Origin: M3007 sp046296435 | Lineage (GTDB): Bacteria; Bacteroidota; Bacteroidia; Chitinophagales; Saprospiraceae | Length of the DNA: 64,000 nucleotides | Direction of reading: 5' to 3' | Assembly: GCA_046296435.1 (NCBI GenBank) | Contig: JBKBLI010000009.1 | Location: 11,720 to 75,719, forward strand | Shown here: piece after piece, positions 44,090-52,192 of the stretch | How positions within the stretch are numbered: position 1 is the first letter of the stretch | How the letters are laid out: every line of letters starts with the position of its first letter | Notes under the pieces: generated by a model | The model's input: only the letters and a program-made list of their open reading frames with translations | Told to the model about the DNA's origin: nothing | The model's database searches: none | Position numbers and translations under genes: made by a program

Positions 44090-45409
44090 ATGGCTGAAAA
44101 AAAATTAAAGGTAGGTATCATCCGCGAAGGCAAAACGCCCCCCGACTCCAGAGTCCCGCTTACTCCTGAACAGTGCGCCGCTTTGCAGCGAACTAACGCC
44201 CTGAGTGTGGCGTTGCAGCCTTCATCGCACCGCGCGTTTGCAGATATAGAATATGCTGAACAGGGTATCGCTTTGCAGGAAGATCTGAGCGACTGTCATG
44301 TGTTGCTCGGCGTCAAGGAGGTTCCGATCGACATGCTTATTCCTGGCAAGACCTACCTTTTTTTCTCGCACACGATCAAAAGACAGCCCTACAACCGGGC
44401 GATGCTGCAAGCCATTGTGGAACGCAAGATACGCTTGATCGACTATGAAGCGATCACAAGCGACGAGGGCGCTCGTTTGGTGGCCTTTGGGTACTTCGCC
44501 GGAGTAGTCGGGGCGCACAATGCCCTTTGGACATACGGTCGTAAAATCGGCGCTTTTGAGTTGCCGCGCTTGTACCAGCTTCGGCAGTACAGCGAAGCTA
44601 AGGCTGCCTACGCCAAGATCAAATGGCCGCCTGCGCGCATCATATTGACGGGTTCGGGCCGTGTGGCGCAAGGAGCCGCTCGCTGTCTGNNNNNNNNNNN
44701 NNNNNNNNNNNNNNNNNNNNNNNNNNNNNNNNNNNNNNNNNNNNNNNNNNNNNNNNNNNNNNNNNNNNNNNNNNNNNNNNNNNNNNTGCACGACATGGGC
44801 ATTCGGCAAGTGTCGCCTGTAGATTTTTTGAAAAAACAATTTGACGCGCCGGTATTTACGCAGTTGTATGCGCAGGATTATGTGCGACACCGGGACCGTT
44901 TGCGCATCTTCAACAAAGAGCACTTTTATGCGCATGGCGAAGAGTACGTGAGCGTTTTTGCGCCCTATGCGGCGGCGGCGGATATTTTCATCAACGCCAT
45001 TTATTACGACCCTAAAGCTCCGGCATTTTTTACTCCTGAGGAGATGTCGCAAACCGATTTTCGCATACGGGTCATCGCGGATATCACTTGCGACATAGCG
45101 CCTGAGTCCTCTGTGCCGTCGACGCTTCGGGCCTGCACGATAGCCGATCCGGTATTTGGCTATGATCCTGTCAAACGCGCAGAGTGCGCTCCCTTTAGCG
45201 CTGACGCAATCGACGTCATGGCTATTGACAACCTACCCTCTGAGTTGCCGCGCGATGCGTCGGATTATTTTGGAAGGCAGTTGGCCGAACATGTGATTCC
45301 GGAGTTTTTCAAGGCGCACAGCGCGAGGCTGGAGCGGGCTTGCATTACCGAGGACGGCAAGCTCACGCCCCGCTACAGCTATCTGAGCGATTATGTCTAT
45401 GCGTTTTGA
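44090..45409 (+). CDS. NAD(P)-dependent oxidoreductase, saccharopine-dehydrogenase (LYS1)/alanine-dehydrogenase-like
   Basis: 439 codons as assembled, including about 33 unknown. The N-terminal half has the alanine dehydrogenase/PNT-like pattern (VGIIREGKTPPDSRVPLTPE; DCHVLLGVKEVPIDMLIPGK; YLFFSHTIKRQPYN; LVAFGYFAGVVGAHNALWTY). The Rossmann motif LTGSGRVAQGAARCL comes immediately before an N run. The C-terminal half has RVIADITCDI, SVPSTLRACTIADPVFGYDP and VMAIDNLPSELPRDAS, typical of LYS1-type saccharopine dehydrogenases that interconvert saccharopine with lysine and 2-oxoglutarate, but the Bacteroidota members are uncharacterised to my knowledge. Family spacing suggests that only a few codons are really missing at the gap. 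Confidence 0.8.
   Translation: MAEKKLKVGIIREGKTPPDSRVPLTPEQCAALQRTNALSVALQPSSHRAFADIEYAEQGIALQEDLSDCHVLLGVKEVPIDMLIPGKTYLFFSHTIKRQPYNRAMLQAIVERKIRLIDYEAITSDEGARLVAFGYFAGVVGAHNALWTYGRKIGAFELPRLYQLRQYSEAKAAYAKIKWPPARIILTGSGRVAQGAARCLXXXXXXXXXXXXXXXXXXXXXXXXXXXXXXXXXHDMGIRQVSPVDFLKKQFDAPVFTQLYAQDYVRHRDRLRIFNKEHFYAHGEEYVSVFAPYAAAADIFINAIYYDPKAPAFFTPEEMSQTDFRIRVIADITCDIAPESSVPSTLRACTIADPVFGYDPVKRAECAPFSADAIDVMAIDNLPSELPRDASDYFGRQLAEHVIPEFFKAHSARLERACITEDGKLTPRYSYLSDYVYAF
44690..44786. other. Assembly gap (97 N)
   Basis: N run inside the oxidoreductase gene, just after its nucleotide-binding glycine loop. No duplicated flank is visible. The nominal length is unlikely to reflect the true distance. 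Confidence 0.99.
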
Positions 45410-45438
45410 ACCAGACAAAGGCCCAATCAAAAGGCGCT

Positions 45439-46359
45439 ATGATATCGCTATACGAACGTGAAAAGAAGAACCCACCCGCCCGCATCCCGCTTTTTGGACA
45501 TGTCTTGTTCAGCATGATGCTGGCGGCTGCGGCTTCGATATTTTTGATGGCGTTCGTGCGGTTAGGCGGTTGGGATCAGGGGGTCATCGGGGGCGCAGTC
45601 GGCCCGGACACATCCCAAGTCGATCTTTGGCGCCTTCGTTTTGCGCTGGCGCTTAATCACTTGTGCGTATTTGTGCTGGCCGGATGGCTGGCGCTTCGGA
45701 TCAGCTACAGGGGAGAGGCCCTTCGATACCTACGCGCCGACTCGGCTCCCAACTGGGAGTGGCTATTGCTGGGTATGGCCATGATTGTTGCGGCCATTCC
45801 AGTTGTGTTGGGCCTGCTTCAATTCAACCAGTCGCTGCCTTTGCCGGATGCGCTGCGCGCCATGGAGTCGCAGACTGAGGAAGCAGTGAAAGCCTTGTTG
45901 CGCATGGAAGGGCCGCTTGAATTGTGGGGCAACTTGTTGGTCGTCGCGCTTTTGCCTGCCGTTGGCGAGGAGTTGACCTTCAGGGGAGTGCTTCAGCGTC
46001 AGTTGATGCGCAGGATAGCCTCTCCGTGGGCGGCCATCCTGATATCGGCGGCAATTTTTAGCGCTATCCACATGCAATTCGGCGGTTTTTTGCCGCGTTT
46101 TGCGTTGGGCGCTTTATTGGGCTGGATTTATTGGCGCACGGACAATTTTTGGATTCCGGTAGCGGCACACTTTTTCAACAATGGATTGCAGATCGTCGGA
46201 CAGTACTTTTTCATCAAAGACATGAGCGCCATCGATCTGGAGAAAGATATGGCCATGCCCTTGTACGCAACCATATTGTCTGCGGCCGCAGTCTGCGCAC
46301 TGGGCTATGTGTTGATCCGCAAAACCCAAACAACCGATCACGGAAGCGATGGGGCGTAA
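45439..46359 (+). CDS. CPBP family intramembrane glutamic endopeptidase
   Basis: 306 residues, multi-helix membrane protein. The CPBP/Abi motifs are present: GEELTFRGVLQRQL (EExxxR, about residues 177-190), ISAAIFSAIHMQFGGFLPRF (second motif with His) and VAAHFFNNGLQIVG (third motif). Bacterial members cleave membrane proteins or process small peptides, and roles vary widely. ATG 45439 lies 29 bp after the preceding oxidoreductase; the longer frame overlaps that gene and is rejected. The next gene follows after about 50 bp. Confidence 0.9.
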   Translation: MISLYEREKKNPPARIPLFGHVLFSMMLAAAASIFLMAFVRLGGWDQGVIGGAVGPDTSQVDLWRLRFALALNHLCVFVLAGWLALRISYRGEALRYLRADSAPNWEWLLLGMAMIVAAIPVVLGLLQFNQSLPLPDALRAMESQTEEAVKALLRMEGPLELWGNLLVVALLPAVGEELTFRGVLQRQLMRRIASPWAAILISAAIFSAIHMQFGGFLPRFALGALLGWIYWRTDNFWIPVAAHFFNNGLQIVGQYFFIKDMSAIDLEKDMAMPLYATILSAAAVCALGYVLIRKTQTTDHGSDGA

Positions 46360-46410
46360 ACACACAAACAGGAATCAAACAACGATATACACAGCATCTA
46401 ACACTCAAAC

Positions 46411-46941
46411 ATGGAATTATTAGGCGTAGGTTCGCGGGTCAAACATCCCGCATTTGGCGACGGCGTAGTGGTGCGTCTGCACATCGCGGCGTACGAAGTC
46501 TGTTTCATGCAATTTGGCTTGAAAATGGTGGGCAAGGAATACGATAGCTGGCAAATTATCGAGGCTATTCCGGCCGAGGATGCAGTCTCGTTCACGCAGG
46601 CGGAGGAAGGATTGGTCCGGGTGCTGCGCAGTTGGTTAGGATTCTCGCCTGAGCGCGTCGAGATCGCCGAGCGCTGGAAGGGCGGCAAACTCATCATCGC
46701 TTCGGCTAACAAAGATGTACAGAGCAAGGAAACGCCAATCGACACTTTTTTTCACAAAATCGTGATGATGCGCGATCGCCTGCGGGTGCTTGAGCAGAAC
46801 ATCAATTCGCACCCCAAACTCGACGACGCGGACAAAGTCAACCTCCAACAGTACGTCACCCGTTGCTACGGGAGCATGACCACCTTCAACGTGCTGTTCA
46901 AACACAAAGAAGATCACTTCGTGGGCGAGGGCAAAGGGTAA
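46411..46941 (+). CDS. Conserved-looking protein of unknown function
   Basis: 176 residues, soluble, no signal peptide. The N-terminus (LGVGSRVKHPAFGDGVVVRL) resembles the small SH3/Tudor-like barrel seen at the end of UvrD-type helicases, which contacts nucleic acid or RNA polymerase. The middle and C-terminus are mostly helical and charged (FFHKIVMMRDRLRVLEQNIN; LDDADKVNLQQYVTRCYGSM). It is codirectional with the CPBP protease (52-bp gap). I do not know its function; a nucleic-acid-linked role is only suggested by the N-terminal pattern. Confidence 0.75.
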   Translation: MELLGVGSRVKHPAFGDGVVVRLHIAAYEVCFMQFGLKMVGKEYDSWQIIEAIPAEDAVSFTQAEEGLVRVLRSWLGFSPERVEIAERWKGGKLIIASANKDVQSKETPIDTFFHKIVMMRDRLRVLEQNINSHPKLDDADKVNLQQYVTRCYGSMTTFNVLFKHKEDHFVGEGKG

Positions 46942-46982
46942 GGACCTTCGCGCATGCAAGCGCCGCGGGTACAGTCACAAAA

Positions 46983-47026
46983 CAAGCGCAAAGCATGACG
47001 ACGCCTTGCCGTCAGCTTTGCGCTTG
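46983..47026 (-). terminator. Long hairpin terminator for the doxX-like gene
   Basis: A 12-bp stem (CAAGCGCAAAGC with GCTTTGCGCTTG), extended by TGACG/CGTCA beyond a single bulge, lies between convergent genes. On the minus strand it is followed by TTTTG, so it best serves the minus-strand gene at 47050. Confidence 0.65.
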
Positions 47027-47049
47027 CTCATGCCATATTTGAACGGATT

Positions 47050-47424
47050 TCAACCGATTATCGCGCGGTCGCGGGCCTCGTGGCGCGCATACATCAACGC
47101 TGCGCCTGCAATAATCAAATCTTTGAGCAGACTAACGGTGGACGACTGATTGCCCCCCATAGCGCCGGGCAGGTGTATCGTCAAGATGTAAATGAGCATG
47201 AGCGCGGCGAGCAATACGGCGGCGAGTTTATCGTATTTGCCGATCACAACACTCACGGCAAACAAAATACTGGCCACGCCGGTGATATACACCCAAATCA
47301 CGCCGCCGGGGAAATAACTCGGCACTATACCTGACATACCTTCGGCGCCCACGAAATGAAATACTCCGAAAACAAGAATTGGAATGGCTAAAAGCCAGCG
47401 ACCAAGGGAAAGAACAGCATTCAT
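47050..47424 (-). CDS. DoxX-like small membrane protein
   Basis: 124 residues with four predicted membrane helices (WLLAIPILVFGVFHFVGAEG; GGVIWVYITGVASILFAVSV; LAAVLLAALMLIYILTIHLP; LLKDLIIAGAALMYARHE). The pattern WLLAIPILVFGVFHF and the loop MSGIVPSYFPGG match the DoxX/DoxD-like family, whose biochemical role is mostly unknown. No neighbour suggests a function. Confidence 0.85.
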   Translation of the reverse strand: MNAVLSLGRWLLAIPILVFGVFHFVGAEGMSGIVPSYFPGGVIWVYITGVASILFAVSVVIGKYDKLAAVLLAALMLIYILTIHLPGAMGGNQSSTVSLLKDLIIAGAALMYARHEARDRAIIG

Positions 47425-47733
47425 ACTTTTTTGAAATGTTTTGAATTGGTGAAAAGCAATGCGCTATTCTAATGTCTAAACACTAAAAATAGCGAGGCAA
47501 ATATCACAAAAAATTCCATAGGCCGAGAGCTATTTTTGCAATTTTACGAAAAAAAAACAACCAGAGAAAATATAATTTTTTTCACCCCATTACACGCTGC
47601 CATTTATGCAATAAAAATTTTACTTTTTTTTTGNNNNNNNNNNNNNNNNNNNNNNNNNNNNNNNNNNNNNNNNNNNNNNNNNNNNNNNNNNNNNNNNNNN
47701 NNNNNNNNNNNNNNNNNNNNNNNNNNNNNNNCA
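47425..47733. other. AT-rich intergenic region with assembly gap (N 47634-47731)
   Basis: The 210 bp to the left of the gap are strikingly AT-rich compared with the neighbours and contain long A and T runs, which probably broke the assembly. A GATATTTG box on the minus strand about 70 bp before the doxX-like start may be its promoter. No gene is visible. Confidence 0.6.
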
Positions 47734-48663
47734 CTAAGCCGCCCGCCGAGCGCGCACGCGACTGCGCAAGCGGCGCAATCCGCTTTGATTGACCACCCAC
47801 ACTCCCGAAATAGTCAGAGCCATGCCGATAGAATTGCGCGCGCCAAGCGGCTCGCCCAACCACAACCAGCCCGCGAGTACGGCCACGATCGGATTGATAT
47901 ACGTGTATAAAGACGCCATGGTGGCATTGAGCCGACGCAATACGTAGGTGTAAAGACTAAAAGCCAACGCCGATCCCAGCAAGGTCAAAAAAATAACGGC
48001 CCCCCAACCTGTAGAACTATGGCGAATTGTCCACACGGGATCAAGCAAAAGCCCCAGGACAAACCCGCCCATGCCTCCTGCGGCGACTTGCAAACCGGCA
48101 TTGAAAACCGGCGACACATCCACGTCGTTAAAACGTTTGGCCATCACCGTACCCAAAGACCATGTGATACACGAGGCAAAACAACCGGCAATACCCCAGC
48201 GATATTCGGGACGGCCAAAGTCAGCCCATCCCTCGCTGAAAATAAGTCCCATTCCTCCGAACCCCAGCGCTACCCCCAACGCCATACGAGGCGTGACAGA
48301 CTCGCCGCCACGCCACAGCATGTTGATCAACACCACAAACACAGGCGTCAACGAACCGATAACCGCTGCGAGTCCGCTGCTAACTTGCAACATGGCCCAG
48401 GTAATGAACCCATTTCCGCCGGTGATCATCATCAAACCCGTAAGTCCCTGTCGCACGATATAGCTACGGTCTGTGCGCCTGCGCCCCGCCCCCAGGCGCC
48501 ATGCCAGCGCAAGCAAGATCAGACCGGCGCTGGTCTGGCGTATTCCCACCAAAAGAAAAGGCGGGAAATCGGATACAGCAATCTTAATAGCCGGATACGT
48601 CATCCCCCAGATGAGACAAATGGCGGCAAGCGCCGCGTAGGCGCGCACAAGACTTTGGGACAT
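47734..48663 (-). CDS. EamA (DMT) family transporter
   Basis: 309 residues with ten predicted helices in two EamA repeats (ALAAICLIWGMTYPAIKIAV; ALGVALGFGGMGLIFSEGWA; GIAGCFASCITWSLGTVMAK; ATMASLYTYINPIVAVLAGW). The second-repeat signature LGEPLGARNSIGMALTISGV is typical. These carriers export amino acids, nucleosides or other metabolites; no substrate can be named. The ATG is directly preceded by a T-run/A-run element. Its stop lies just inside the assembled sequence after the N run. Confidence 0.92.
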   Translation of the reverse strand: MSQSLVRAYAALAAICLIWGMTYPAIKIAVSDFPPFLLVGIRQTSAGLILLALAWRLGAGRRRTDRSYIVRQGLTGLMMITGGNGFITWAMLQVSSGLAAVIGSLTPVFVVLINMLWRGGESVTPRMALGVALGFGGMGLIFSEGWADFGRPEYRWGIAGCFASCITWSLGTVMAKRFNDVDVSPVFNAGLQVAAGGMGGFVLGLLLDPVWTIRHSSTGWGAVIFLTLLGSALAFSLYTYVLRRLNATMASLYTYINPIVAVLAGWLWLGEPLGARNSIGMALTISGVWVVNQSGLRRLRSRVRARRAA

Positions 48664-48808
48664 ATTTTTTTCAAAAAAAAGCAGCGCAAATGTAGGATGA
48701 CTTAGCCTACAGAGCGCTCAAATAATCCACCGGAAATGAAGCAGACCGCTATGAAAACCGCCGAACTCCCCCTGTTTTTGTTTTTTTTTCAAAAAAAAAG
48801 TTAAATTA

Positions 48809-48841
48809 TTTGGTTGGCAAACTACGGTCGTCATACTTTTG
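48809..48841 (+). promoter_or_regulatory. Promoter of the M23 peptidase gene
   Basis: TTTG (48809-48812), a 21-bp spacer and TACTTTTG (exact TAnnTTTG) at 48834-48841. A second TTG gives a 17-bp spacer. The leader to the ATG at 49033 would be about 185 nt, long for this window. The rest of 48664-49032 contains a very long T-run/A-run pair (48781-48799) and no gene. Confidence 0.6.
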
Positions 48842-49032
48842 TGCTGCTCTTTGAAGTGTTTATCTGGGTCATCCTATTCATTCTAAAAACACTTTATCAC
48901 AGCAGGTCGAATAACGACAAGGCGAAAAACTTACCCCAAACCCGCATCTAACAAAGCATCGCCAAGTCGTTTTTTGGATAAAGCGAGATGAGTTGAAATC
49001 CTTTATTCAAAGCGCCGGCAAAAAGTCAAAAC

Positions 49033-50016
49033 ATGGGCAGGAAAGAAAAGTTTATTTACAACATCCACACCCTGAGTTACGAAAAAGTCGTCGTCCCCAT
49101 CAAGACGCGCATCCTTCAGGCATTCGGCTTTTTTTCAGCGGTTATGGTAGCTTCTGTTCTGTTATTATCAGCGTTGTACACCTGGTTTCCCTCTCCGCGA
49201 GAGAAAGAGTTGCTTCGCGAAATCGACCAGATGGCATTCAAATATCAACAACTCGGCCAACGCGTCGATCTGATGAGCAAGGTGCTCCACAATGTTCAAG
49301 AACGCGACGCCAACGTACACCGGGCCGTATTTGGCATGGATCCCATCGACGAGCATGTGTGGGAAGCCGGCGTGGGCGGACACGAACGCCACCCGGAACT
49401 TGCCGCCTTCGAGCACTCAGCGGCCGTAATCGGAAAGCTGATGGACAAAGTCGATCTCCTCAGCCGACAACTCGCACTTCAGAGCAAGTCGCTCGATACG
49501 CTTCAGGAATTGTCAAGCAATCAGGAAAAAATGCTCGCCTCCATCCCCAGCATCAAACCTGTGCGCGAAGACAAGCTGCAAAAGACTCTTGGCGCACTCT
49601 CTGGGTTCGGATACCGTATTCACCCGGTTTACAAAGTACAACGCTTTCACTCCGGCCTTGACTTCCCGGCTCGAGTAGGCACCCCCATACAGGCTGCAGG
49701 CGACGGCACAGTGGTAGAAGCCGGCTGGCACTCCGGTTACGGCAAATGCGTCAGAATCAACCACGGATATGGATATAGCACGCTGTATGGCCACATGCAC
49801 AATGTAAGCGTGAAATCCGGACAAAAAGTCAAAAAAGGTCAAAAAATCGGCGAGGTAGGCGATACCGGACTCTCCACAGCTCCCCACTTACATTACGAAG
49901 TACACTACAAAGGCAATCCGATCAATCCCATTAACTTCTGCATGGACAACCTTTCGCCCCGTGAATATCAGGAATTGGTCAATGGAGCCCAGAGAGCCAA
50001 CCAATCTTTGGACTAA
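49033..50016 (+). CDS. M23 family metallopeptidase (peptidoglycan endopeptidase), membrane-anchored
   Basis: 327 residues. An N-terminal membrane helix (about 28-50) is followed by a helical region and the M23 domain from about residue 185. Zinc ligands are in FHSGLDFPA (H-x3-D) and HLHYEV (H-x-H), with GYGYSTLYGHM and GQKVKKGQKIGEVGDTGLST between. LytM-type M23 enzymes cut cross-linking peptides of peptidoglycan during growth and division. The start VYLQHPHPEL-type alternative frame is not real. It has its own promoter and a terminator behind it. Confidence 0.93.
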   Translation: MGRKEKFIYNIHTLSYEKVVVPIKTRILQAFGFFSAVMVASVLLLSALYTWFPSPREKELLREIDQMAFKYQQLGQRVDLMSKVLHNVQERDANVHRAVFGMDPIDEHVWEAGVGGHERHPELAAFEHSAAVIGKLMDKVDLLSRQLALQSKSLDTLQELSSNQEKMLASIPSIKPVREDKLQKTLGALSGFGYRIHPVYKVQRFHSGLDFPARVGTPIQAAGDGTVVEAGWHSGYGKCVRINHGYGYSTLYGHMHNVSVKSGQKVKKGQKIGEVGDTGLSTAPHLHYEVHYKGNPINPINFCMDNLSPREYQELVNGAQRANQSLD

Positions 50017-50053
50017 AGGAAAGAAATATTAAATCGCTAAACCGTTTCTCATT

Positions 50054-50094
50054 CGAGGGCCGGCCGAATCCCTTCGGTTGGCCCTCGATCTTTA
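50054..50094 (+). terminator. Terminator after the M23 gene
   Basis: Hairpin with CGAGGGCC/GGCCCTCG outer arms and CCGAA/TTCGG inner pairing (50054-50087), followed by a short T-rich tail. Confidence 0.7.
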
Positions 50095-50132
50095 CGGCGC
50101 ATTTGGCGATCCGCATCTGTTCAGGCACGCTT

Positions 50133-50735
50133 ATGTACGCTTACATTAAAGGGAAAATCACCCACCGAAGCCCCAACAACGCCGTAATAGAGGCCGGAGG
50201 CGTGGGTTATTGGCTACAAATCCCGCTGAGCACCTTCAGCGCCATTGAGGGGCTGGAGGAGGCCACCTTATACACGCACCTGATCGTGCGCGAGGATGCC
50301 CACATCCTCTATGGATTTGCAACCCAGACCGAACGTAGCCTCTTTGCCCTACTCATCAGCGTCACTGGCGTAGGCGCAGCCACCGCCCAGTTGATCCTCT
50401 CCGCCATGAGCGTGGATGAAATCAGAGCGGCCATTATCGGCGAGCAAACCCACACACTCCAACGCGTAAAGGGGATCGGCGCCAAAACAGCTAAGCAGAT
50501 CATACTCGACCTGAAGGACAAAATGACCAAAGGCGCCGGCGATATGGGAGACGCGCCTGTGCTCCTACCTACTGGCCCCTCCGAAGTCCTGCGCGAAGAG
50601 GCGCTGATGGCCCTGCTGGGATTAGGATTTGGACGCATTCCGGCCCAAAAAGCCATCGCACAAACCCTTAAAAACGACCCGGGCGTGGCCAAAGTAGAAG
50701 AACTGATCAAGCAGGCTTTGCGCATTCTGACCTAA
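50133..50735 (+). CDS. ruvA: Holliday junction branch migration protein RuvA
   Basis: 200 residues, standard length. RuvA tetramers bind four-way DNA junctions and load RuvB. The N-terminal OB fold (MYAYIKGKITHRSPNNAVIE), the helix-hairpin-helix motifs (GVGAATAQLILSAM; VKGIGAKTAKQIILDLKDKM) and the C-terminal RuvB-binding domain (EALMALLGLGFGRIPAQKAI) are all present. ATG 50133 gives the family N-terminus. No ruvB or ruvC is adjacent. Confidence 0.95.
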   Translation: MYAYIKGKITHRSPNNAVIEAGGVGYWLQIPLSTFSAIEGLEEATLYTHLIVREDAHILYGFATQTERSLFALLISVTGVGAATAQLILSAMSVDEIRAAIIGEQTHTLQRVKGIGAKTAKQIILDLKDKMTKGAGDMGDAPVLLPTGPSEVLREEALMALLGLGFGRIPAQKAIAQTLKNDPGVAKVEELIKQALRILT

Positions 50736-50817
50736 GCGTCGTTTTGGCCGCAGACGCGCGAGGGAGGCACAAGCGCAGCGCGCAGGACATGCACGCGCCC
50801 AATTTTCCCTCCGTCCC

Positions 50818-51423
50818 TCAAGTGGCCATGCTTTTCAGATAAGCCTGTATGTGTCGCGCAATGTACTTGCCGATCACATCAAACTCTAAGTTGACCCGAT
50901 CGCCCGCGCGCAATTGGCTCAGGTTGGTGTGCTCCCAGGTGTAAGGAATGATGGCCACGCTAAACTGCTCGTCGCCGGGCGCCACCACCGTTAGGCTTAT
51001 CCCGTTGACGCAGATAGAGCCTTTGTCAACCAGAATGCGTTCGGGAGAAGGCGCATACCTAAAAGTAAATAACCAACTGCCGCCCTCCTCGGCGATATGC
51101 GTCACTTCGGCAGTAGTATCCACGTGGCCCTGAACCATGTGGCCGTCAAGCCTTGCGCCAAGGCTCATGCTGCGCTCCAGATTGACGCGCCGCCCGACCT
51201 GCCAGTCGCCCAAGTTGCTACGCCGGATGGTCTCAGCGATTGCCGTCACCTTGTGAGCGCCCGCTTCCAAAGCAGTCACGGTAAGACACACCCCGTCGTG
51301 GCTGACGCTCTGATCGATCCGCAATTCGCCCGAAATCGGGCTTTCGATCGTGAAATGGACGTTGTCCTGCACGCGTTCTACACGATGCACTACGCCCTGC
51401 GCTTCAATTATTCCTGTAAACAC
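50818..51423 (-). CDS. ribE: Riboflavin synthase
   Basis: 201 residues. It disproportionates two lumazine molecules to riboflavin and a recyclable pyrimidine. It contains two lumazine-binding repeats: MFTGIIEAQG...VSHDGVCLTVTAL and HMVQGHVDTTAEV...ICVNGISLTVV. The start codon is GTG at 51423, fixed by the invariant N-terminal MFTGIIE. No other rib gene is next to it. The gene converges on ruvA with 82 bp between. Confidence 0.95.
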   Translation of the reverse strand: MFTGIIEAQGVVHRVERVQDNVHFTIESPISGELRIDQSVSHDGVCLTVTALEAGAHKVTAIAETIRRSNLGDWQVGRRVNLERSMSLGARLDGHMVQGHVDTTAEVTHIAEEGGSWLFTFRYAPSPERILVDKGSICVNGISLTVVAPGDEQFSVAIIPYTWEHTNLSQLRAGDRVNLEFDVIGKYIARHIQAYLKSMAT

Positions 51424-51562
51424 GGTAACGCTTATTCGTATTTGACTTTGAGATTGGCAACGGGCCAGATTTAAGTCGTATAAAATGAAATGAACGGTCT
51501 ATCACGTCCGACGTCCATCCTACGACGACGCCGGATACGCGCCGCCCTTCGTGAACTTATCC

Positions 51563-52165
51563 TCAATGCATGCGGTCGCCGCGAGCAGGTAGCGAACGCA
51601 TCACTTCTGCCTCGTATGCCAGAAACTCCTTCCAGCGGGCGCGGGCGCGCTCCTGGCCGAAATAGCGCTCTGCCAGATCCAGAAACATGCGGTAATGCCC
51701 CGCCTCGGAGACCATGAATTTGTGATACCACCCGCGCAGGTCGGCGTCGGCGCAATAAAGCGAAAGCAAGCGAAAGCGCTCGCAACTGCGCGCTTCGATG
51801 AGGGCGCAGGTGAGCAGTTTTTCGAGCAGCGCCTCGTCTTTGGACACGCCTTTTTTTTGAAAATCCAGCAGCGCATTGACATAAGCGTCCTTGCGTTGGC
51901 GACCGAGTTTGAGCCCCCGCTTTTTCAATTCGGCAAGCACCAGGCGGAAGTGTCCCCACTCTTCGGTAACCACCGGGGCCACCGCCTCCACCAATTCCTC
52001 GCGGTCGGGATAAGCCTGAATGAGCGAAATACAAGAAGTAGCCGCTTTTTGTTCGCAAAAAGCGTGGTCGGTTAGAATTTCGCCCAGATCCATCTCTGCC
52101 AGATCGACCCAACGGGGATCTGTGGGCAGTTTGAGTCCAAGTTTCGTGTTTTGCAAGGTATCCAT
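51563..52165 (-). CDS. miaE: tRNA-(ms2io6A)-hydroxylase MiaE-like, diiron protein
   Basis: 200 residues. MiaE hydroxylates the isopentenyl group of the modified adenosine at tRNA position 37 using O2 and a diiron centre. Ferritin-like metal-ligand segments are visible: FCEQKAATSCISLIQAY, APVVTEEWGHFRLVLAELKK, LIEARSCERFRLLSLYC and VSEAGHYRMFLDLAERYFG. The region 51424-51562 between it and ribE has no gene. It lies 27 bp downstream of the Mrp ATPase gene in the same direction, likely cotranscribed; Mrp could serve as an iron-sulphur carrier, but a link to MiaE is not established. Confidence 0.9.
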   Translation of the reverse strand: MDTLQNTKLGLKLPTDPRWVDLAEMDLGEILTDHAFCEQKAATSCISLIQAYPDREELVEAVAPVVTEEWGHFRLVLAELKKRGLKLGRQRKDAYVNALLDFQKKGVSKDEALLEKLLTCALIEARSCERFRLLSLYCADADLRGWYHKFMVSEAGHYRMFLDLAERYFGQERARARWKEFLAYEAEVMRSLPARGDRMH

Positions 52166-52192
52166 GGCGCAAAGGTACGAGGCCGAGCGGTA

